Positions 60,701-64,000 of a DNA stretch of 64,000 nucleotides are shown here, one piece after another. Below the pieces are notes generated by a model. That model was not told the DNA's origin. It ran no database searches and saw only the letters and a list, made by a program, of their open reading frames with translations. Each line of letters begins with the position of its first letter. Within the stretch, counting starts at the first letter, position 1. The DNA comes from Lophius americanus. Lineage: Eukaryota > Chordata > Actinopteri > Lophiiformes > Lophiidae. The stretch spans positions 6,601,001 through 6,665,000 of the forward strand of contig JBBDHG010000024.1 of assembly GCA_037951165.1 (NCBI GenBank), read 5' to 3'. The position numbers and the translations under genes were made by a program.

Positions 60701-61425
60701 GCCAGGGATCATGAAGGTCTACAACATTTCAGAGTAATCCATCACTCTGTGCTGAGGTATTCCAGTCTTGACCAAAGCAGTAGCGGAACCAACCGACAGA
60801 TGGATCATGGACCCATTAAAATGAGCGGTAAGGCATATAACTATTTTTAGCAGCAGCTCCCACTACAGTTGCTCTCCTTTTTGTCACCAGGGCTACTATT
60901 CATTTAAACTTCCCCAGAATTATCCTGTCTATCAACTGTCTCACACCCCATTCAGAGATTATGGTGCTGTTAAGGAGGACCAGACCGTCTGTGAACCACA
61001 TGAGAAGCTGCCAACATGCACCTCCTCCCAGTGGTCTCCCTTATCTTGTCCCGTGCAGCAAGGATGCCTGATAATGAAGGACTGGAGTGTAATTATGTGA
61101 ACCTTTCAACATAAGTAAACTCTTTGATAGCCAGTCTGACTGTATCATCCTCCCTGCTGGACAGAAGCCCATGAGTGGATTGGAATCCCACGGACTGTTC
61201 AGATCGTACCGATACCCTGTCTGGATTTCTCTACAAAGGCCTTAGGGCGAGCTAAAATAATTGCACATGCTTGATATATAAGCTATATATTTTAGAAACA
61301 ACAATATGACATTGTAGCATTTGCAGAAGTGAAGCATTCAGCAGGCTACTCACAGTTTCTCCAAAGCATGAAGTCCAAAGAAGGATCCATTTCTCAGAAC
61401 TCGGATTTTGTTGTGGCTAAGTATC
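38380..61425 (-). CDS. adgra2: Adhesion GPCR A2 (Gpr124), 5' end outside window
   Basis: Eighteen exons encode about 1,282 residues, all but the signal peptide and LRR cap (human protein 1,338 residues, 19 exons). Order: four LRRs, LRR C-cap, Ig-like domain (Cys in FHC and WEC), hormone-receptor domain, GAIN with GPS, seven membrane segments, and a long tail with PCKLTNL, RLKALR, RRSASRD and the end SGLWKSETTV, a PDZ ligand for Dlg. Adgra2 acts with Reck at the endothelial surface as co-activator of Wnt7a/b-Frizzled signalling in brain angiogenesis; the fish gene also affects dorsal root ganglia. The tail residues and LHYSSLSTLLWIGV in TM3 favour Adgra2 over Adgra3, as does the rab11fip1 neighbour. 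All exon phases agree. Partial only because the window ends in intron 1. Confidence 0.95.
39931..40020 (-). CDS. adgra2: adgra2 exon: TM4
   Basis: 90 bases. Acceptor CATTCAAG; reads [20 protein letters not shown], then VNNYGDNSS of ECL2; donor TCTTA|GTAAGT. Confidence 0.94.
40746..40894 (-). CDS. adgra2: adgra2 exon: TM3 and loop 2
   Basis: 149 bases. Reads VGIALHYSSLSTLLWIGVSA, then RVIYKEAVWRIP and a Pro-rich loop; donor CTCAG|GTCAGT. Family signature of ADGRA receptors. Confidence 0.95.
40978..41101 (-). CDS. adgra2: adgra2 exon: TM2
   Basis: 124 bases. Acceptor CCCTTCAG; reads SIHISRKCWHTLLNTCFHIA, then MTTAIYAGGI and YPVVCQA with the conserved TM3-top Cys; donor AAGCA|GTAAGT. Confidence 0.94.
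41348..41538. repeat. Intron segment present twice in adgra2: source-like copy
   Basis: 191 bases that recur at 42,857-43,044 with about five small differences (for example a 4-base CTAT missing in the other copy). No direct repeats flank this copy, so it is the likelier source. Confidence 0.9.
41843..41970 (-). CDS. adgra2: adgra2 exon: TM1
   Basis: 128 bases. Reads EVPNFPNSTPISARV, the post-GPS stalk, then LHPVVYACTAVLLLCLFTII of TM1. Acceptor is TTTAAG, donor CACAG|GTACTG. Confidence 0.94.
42044..42252 (-). CDS. adgra2: adgra2 exon: GPS motif
   Basis: 209 bases. Reads GCSIWNHSEPIWVSLRHLSP, then WSQEGCQLVHSD and TLRCSLLSNYAVLQ, the GPS end of the GAIN domain. The usual His two residues before the cleavage point is Leu, so self-cleavage is not expected. 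Confidence 0.94.
42555..42744 (-). CDS. adgra2: adgra2 exon: GAIN domain
   Basis: 190 bases. Reads NSVAMASVTLPATLF, CKLQFVAFRTGSFFP and RRRSVNSPVIFVGL; one N-glycosylation sequon (NSS). Donor CCTAG|GTGAGG. Confidence 0.93.
42837..43059. repeat. Inserted copy of adgra2 intron segment with flanking direct repeats
   Basis: The copy proper is 42,857-43,044. It is bounded by near-identical 21-base direct repeats of the form ATAAAAAAGTGTG followed by a G run (42,837-42,857 and 43,039-43,059), which look like a target duplication. Confidence 0.85.
43072..43272 (-). CDS. adgra2: adgra2 exon: GAIN domain
   Basis: 201 bases, phase 0 on both sides. Reads VSRNIVMEAHLIRPAHFTGM, TCTAYQRRE and QLRFRCSTGSHNTSLNNFPL. 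A copied intron segment is inserted starting 12 bases past its donor. Confidence 0.93.
43440..43501. repeat. 12-bp tandem repeat
   Basis: Five uninterrupted copies of CCCACACTCCTT in an adgra2 intron. Confidence 0.95.
44148..44309 (-). CDS. adgra2: adgra2 exon: GAIN domain helices
   Basis: 162 bases, phase 0/0. Reads [40 protein letters not shown]. Donor ATG|GTACAA. Confidence 0.93.
44830..45025 (+). mobile_element. L2-like LINE scrap, C-terminal end
   Basis: Plus-strand frames read HRLVLIHKSLLGLRP then, after a frameshift, GLHPQNLLQMLVPKVRTD. These match the end of fish L2-like polyproteins (pattern IYKSLLGL-P, LRSQ-LL-VP-VRTELG). It lies antisense in an adgra2 intron, immediately left of the exon at 45,101. 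Confidence 0.55.
45101..45250 (-). CDS. adgra2: adgra2 exon: start of GAIN domain
   Basis: 150 bases, phase 0/0. Reads RPINASNAVTVAHQVRTYTL, then DVLYVAQMMEKFMEYVRQLQ. Acceptor GTTTCCAG, donor GAG|GTGAGA. Confidence 0.93.
45337..45535 (-). CDS. adgra2: adgra2 exon: hormone-receptor domain
   Basis: 199 bases. Reads RWPRTLAGITSHQYCLQLRY, then RYCDRSGKWQEGDYSDCHYT and NGITRVLHTFIL. Four Cys and the W-x-x-x-D-Y core mark the HormR fold. Confidence 0.94.
45618..45782 (-). CDS. adgra2: adgra2 exon: Ig-like domain, second half
   Basis: 165 bases. Reads SELILFNVHVEARGEWECVV with the second Ig Cys, then FCPEEKVVNNRGEF. Acceptor CCATCTAG, donor TTCAG|GTTAGT. Confidence 0.93.
45879..46089 (-). CDS. 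adgra2: adgra2 exon: Ig-like domain, first half
   Basis: 211 bases. Reads DGPLELHTLSLLPSQRQVVF, KGDRLPFHCTAALVDNTTLN with the first Ig Cys, and HDCTFIT. Acceptor GCTGCTCAG, donor ACCAG|GTAGAG. Confidence 0.93.
46460..46623 (-). CDS. adgra2: adgra2 exon: LRR C-terminal cap
   Basis: 164 bases. Reads NFNSDYLSCDCGLRWVPGFF, then LGDETLCAYPRSLRGKPLRG and QLKC: the four-Cys LRRCT pattern (CDC...C...C). Donor TGTG|GTAAGA. Confidence 0.93.
47367..47384. repeat. (GTAA)n microsatellite
   Basis: Four to five units of AGTA in an adgra2 intron. Confidence 0.85.
47668..47739 (-). CDS. adgra2: adgra2 LRR exon 4
   Basis: 72 bases. Reads NLSGNIISTMDPGVFQELPS then LKLV. Acceptor CTGATAG, donor CTAGT|GTGAGT. 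Same phase as the other LRR exons. Confidence 0.92.
47832..47903 (-). CDS. adgra2: adgra2 LRR exon 3
   Basis: 72 bases. Reads DLSNNRIGCLTADMFQGLTN then LTKL. Acceptor CTTTTAG, donor AAACT|GTAAGA. Confidence 0.93.
48511..48540. promoter_or_regulatory. Tandem CCAAT units forming a perfect CRE
   Basis: GTCACAACCAATGAC occurs twice head to tail. Each unit has a CCAAT box and their junction makes TGACGTCA (48,522-48,529), a full CREB/ATF site. It sits in a GC-richer patch (about 48,150-48,620) of an adgra2 intron. Function inferred only. Confidence 0.35.
48800..48871 (-). CDS. adgra2: adgra2 LRR exon 2
   Basis: 72 bases. Reads DLKHNLISTIMPGAFQGLSE then LRKL. Acceptor CTCCCTAG, donor AAACT|GTAAGT. 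Confidence 0.93.
52495..52765 (+). repeat. Unnamed dispersed repeat, copy C (partial)
   Basis: Shares GGGAAAGGT, GACTCGAGGAGATCTATCTT, ACATAT, AATAGTTCAT and CTCAGGGGGAT with copy B at 60,222-60,680, in the same order and orientation. Confidence 0.6.
52770..52990. repeat. Degenerate tandem repeat, unit about 45 bp
   Basis: Five units anchored by (A)TCTTCAT-ATTTTGACAA and ACACGC-CAGCAAAT-AAGAAAA, spaced 35-45 bases. Follows directly on repeat copy C. Confidence 0.8.
53150..53290 (+). repeat. Unnamed dispersed repeat, copy D (partial)
   Basis: Contains GTGCACATGAATCGATT, GATCTATCTTGAATATG and TATTTTACTCAACAGGG, matching the middle of copies A and B. Confidence 0.55.
60222..60680 (+). repeat. 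Unnamed dispersed repeat, copy B
   Basis: Best-preserved copy. Includes AAAAGTCTGGGATATTATGA near its left end, the core GAATCGACTTGAGGAGATCT at about 60,447, and GGGGACGACAGCATAGGCC at the right end. Confidence 0.75.
61354..61425 (-). CDS. adgra2: adgra2 LRR exon 1
   Basis: 72 bases. Reads ILSHNKIRVLRNGSFFGLHA then LEKL. Acceptor TTTTTTACAG, donor AAACT|GTGAGT. The two bases that open its first codon lie in exon 1 beyond the window. Confidence 0.92.
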
Positions 61426-64000
61426 CTGTAAAAAACAACAAAAAAAACATAGACATTATTGTTGGGAATATTCCCCTGGGAAAAAACGAAAGCCTATTCT
61501 ATGATGCTAGGCAAAAACATGCTAAATCACTATCTTGGACATCAGCCTGACTGTGGAGGGAAAGTTCAGGCTTAACCAAACACACAATGACGGCGTCACC
61601 AGAGGAGGATAAGAGCCAAGGGAAAAGTCCAGACACGCGAGAGCAGCCCGTCTGGAGATATTAGTTTAAGATGTTTCCAATGAATGTGAAAGATTGAATA
61701 GAACATCAAGATTAGGAGGGAAGCTGCAATCTTGATAATCACCTTGCCTATATTTTTACTTCAAAAGGATGTCTCTCCACATCAAACTAATGACTGCACA
61801 TTTATTAGCTCTTTCCCTGCTTGGCTTATAGGAACACTCTTATCAAACCAGAGGACAGACGGCCACGGGTCACGCTGGAAGTCAGGCTGAGATTGCTTTG
61901 TCGGACAGGAGATCATGGGAAATGGATATTTACCGTAATCATTTTGCTCTGAGGGACTTTGATAGAGCCAGTTAAGGGGAGACCTTTTACATGAGGAAAT
62001 AGTTTGACCTTTTGGAAAATAGCTTTTCTCAACTTCCTTTAGGACTATTAGATGAGAAGATACATTCGCACGAAGCAGGAGTTTAGATTAGCCTAGCTTA
62101 GTATAGCATAGTATGCTGCGCGCATGGGGGCCAACAGTTCACCTGGCTCTGTTTAAATAAATAAAAAATACAGAATTTCAGATTCGACTTTTGCTGAGAT
62201 GTCTGCTTCATCTTCTGTTGTTTTTGTAAACAGGAGAAGCAAACGGCCTTTGCTCTGCATTACTGTCACCCTCCGAATTGGATAATTAATTGAAATGGAT
62301 CGTATGTACTAAATTCTTCTAATTAGCCCGGTTTTTGCAAAAATGTAAATAAAGCCCTTTTTCACACATGACCTGAATTTAGCTGTTAAATCCCAGTTAG
62401 ATCCAGCAAACCATCTTTTTCCAGTTTGTATTTCAGAATTTGCCTCTCATGTTGGCATAGAGGGCAAATAGTGTACTCAAGGACAAGAGGGAAAGTGTTG
62501 CTCTTTACTTCTTACCTCCGAGCTGTGGTGCCGATGATTTCACCAAGCCAAACCTAGCTTAACTCCTGCTGGCACAGGCATAGTGTACTGACACAAGTGA
62601 GGAGAAAGAATGATTTTACACCTTAAAATGCAAATAAAGTTTGGGTAGGAGGCCCGGCGCTTGTGGGATTAGTCTGGGTTTCACATGAAAATTTTGCAAA
62701 ATTCACTAAATAACTATTCGTGGCATACCTACAGTCTGTCCGGTCATCATCTACATGGGCTGGGTCAGCTTATACTTGATAATATATTGGCATGTAGATC
62801 CGTCAGAGGTTTTCTCTCTTTCTCATCCTCAGCTTTTTACCTTTTTTCCAGCTGATGTTTGATTTCTTCTTTGGACGACATCACTTTTAAAAACCTTCTC
62901 TCTCTTTCTCTCTATATATGCTATAGCTAATTTTCAATTTAATATTCCATCCATTTATTTCTCTGCTTTGGTTTATTGGTGACGTAGGCCTGTTCTAACT
63001 TCATTGTAATTGGCCATAAAAAAGTCTAAATCATGTTTTCACACAGTAACATTACCTAACCATGGTCCGGTTTGATCCAGACCAAGACCACCTCTTATTA
63101 TCAGAGCCGCAAGTCAGTTAGCAGTTTGAACAAGACCTTACTTTATACCCCTTAAAATTGTGGTCTTTTTCAACTTGAAAAGAAAATACACACTCTGGAT
63201 AAAACAACAAAGCCCAAAAGTCTGGATCAAGGTAAGTAGGTGTGAGTGATTCCTGGGAGTTAGACATTAAACGTTCAAATTCTAGTCTTTGTCGACTTGT
63301 CGGACTTTGCCGCAGTCTTATAGAAGTGTAATGAAGGACTCCATGACATCAGGACTGGGTGTGGCATGAGGAGAAACAGGCTAAAACAGACCGTTATGTC
63401 TGAAAGTATGCATGAAACAAGGTAGGTGTGAAATCGCCTTGACTAAGTAGACTACTAAAGTCTTAATGGAATCATGATGTCCTACGATCGAGAATAGGAT
63501 CCGCCTCTGTTCTTGAGGCCTATTTGACAGTTGTCATGTCCTGACACAGTCCCCTAAAAATGTGATTACACTGCTAGATTTGCTTTGTGATTGAAGAAAA
63601 CATGGTTTCTGTCTGGATCGCTTTCATTGGTGGGTTTTTAATTCAGCGCTAGTGTTGGGTCAAGAAAGATGGCCGACAGGGTCCGCACTGCGGTTTCTGG
63701 CTTTAAAAGACAGATTTTTCTTGCCTATTGGGAACTTGTCTGCTCTTTTTGAAAGTGTCATGAGAAACAACTTGTTTTATTTTGATGCTATATAAATAAA
63801 TTCAAAATTTGACAGTTCTTACGATGCTCTGTAGTTGAATAGGTAGAGGTGGATGGTTGAGGCTACGAATCTCAAAACCTTGAAATCAGAGACTGGTGTT
63901 TGTGTTTGCGTGTGCATCAGCTGTGCTGCTAAGTTTAAGCCATCAAAGCTATTGTTAAAGGTTAAAGAAGGGAAAAAAAAGCATCGTGATCTGAGTCTTT
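61426..64000. other. Start of adgra2 intron 1 (gene strand), no exon seen
   Basis: No reading frame with a signal peptide or the Cys-rich LRR N-cap is visible, so adgra2 exon 1 and promoter must lie to the right of the window. No named repeat recognised. Confidence 0.55.

Larger units (their letters stand above)
48872..61353. other. adgra2 intron 2, 12.5 kb
   Basis: No exon with splice support. It contains two partial copies of the unnamed dispersed repeat (52,495-52,765 and 53,150-53,290) around a 45-bp tandem array, and a long copy at 60,222-60,680. The part from about 53,500 to 59,500 is notably less AT-rich and freer of repeats than the rest of the window, with many short ORFs on both strands and none convincing. 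Confidence 0.6.

Noticed and set aside
1..64000. CRISPR arrays, rRNA or standalone tRNA genes, prokaryotic operons
   Set aside because: None seen. The only tRNA-like sequence is the SINE head at about 4,560-4,625, which lacks a plausible cloverleaf.
61426..64000. adgra2 exon 1 inside the window
   Set aside because: No frame with signal peptide and LRR N-cap ending in a donor of the right phase could be found.

Overview
This is nuclear DNA from a vertebrate, almost certainly a teleost fish. The genes have introns with GT/AG junctions, the proteins are vertebrate-specific, and the background is AT-rich and full of decayed Tc1/mariner, RTE, L2/Rex-like and tRNA-SINE copies of the fish type. No prokaryotic, organellar or viral genes were seen. 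Three protein genes account for all the convincing coding sequence.

Layout. (1) 1-8,380 is gene-poor and repeat-rich: an RTE LINE tail, a LINE reverse-transcriptase scrap, a tRNA-derived SINE, and a nearly end-to-end but dead Tc1-like transposon (about 6,595-8,313) that stops just short of the first gene. (2) About 8,415-14,159 (+) is a prolactin-releasing-peptide receptor gene: a non-coding first exon, then two coding exons split inside the DRY motif. The intron between the coding exons holds a 13-bp minisatellite. (3) 17,809-34,158 (-) is a complete six-exon rab11fip1 (1,264 residues predicted): C2 domain, charged coiled coil, a large skippable exon, and a C-terminal Rab11-binding domain. 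An internally deleted LINE lies antisense in one intron. (4) 34,159-38,379 is the rab11fip1 promoter and intergenic DNA. (5) 38,380-61,425 (-) holds 18 exons of adgra2 (Gpr124): four LRR exons, LRRCT, Ig, hormone-receptor domain, GAIN/GPS, seven membrane segments and a long tail ending in the PDZ ligand ETTV. Its first exon (signal peptide and LRR cap) lies beyond base 64,000.

The genes are not an operon and have unrelated jobs: neuropeptide signalling, recycling-endosome traffic, and Wnt7/Reck co-activation in brain vessels. The rab11fip1-adgra2 pair matches human 8p11.23. Finding a prlhr-type receptor beside it suggests the prlhr2 paralogue rather than the orthologue of human PRLHR on 10q.

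Most unusual observations: a 188-bp copy of one adgra2 intron segment inserted into another adgra2 intron between about 21-bp direct repeats; an unnamed dispersed repeat with at least two long and two partial copies; the prlhr intron minisatellite with a higher-order period; a spliced 23-codon upstream ORF in prlhr; and a GPS motif in Adgra2 that has lost its catalytic histidine. I found no clearly new multi-gene system. Coordinates of exons come from reading splice sites and phase by eye; all 23 internal junctions keep frame.
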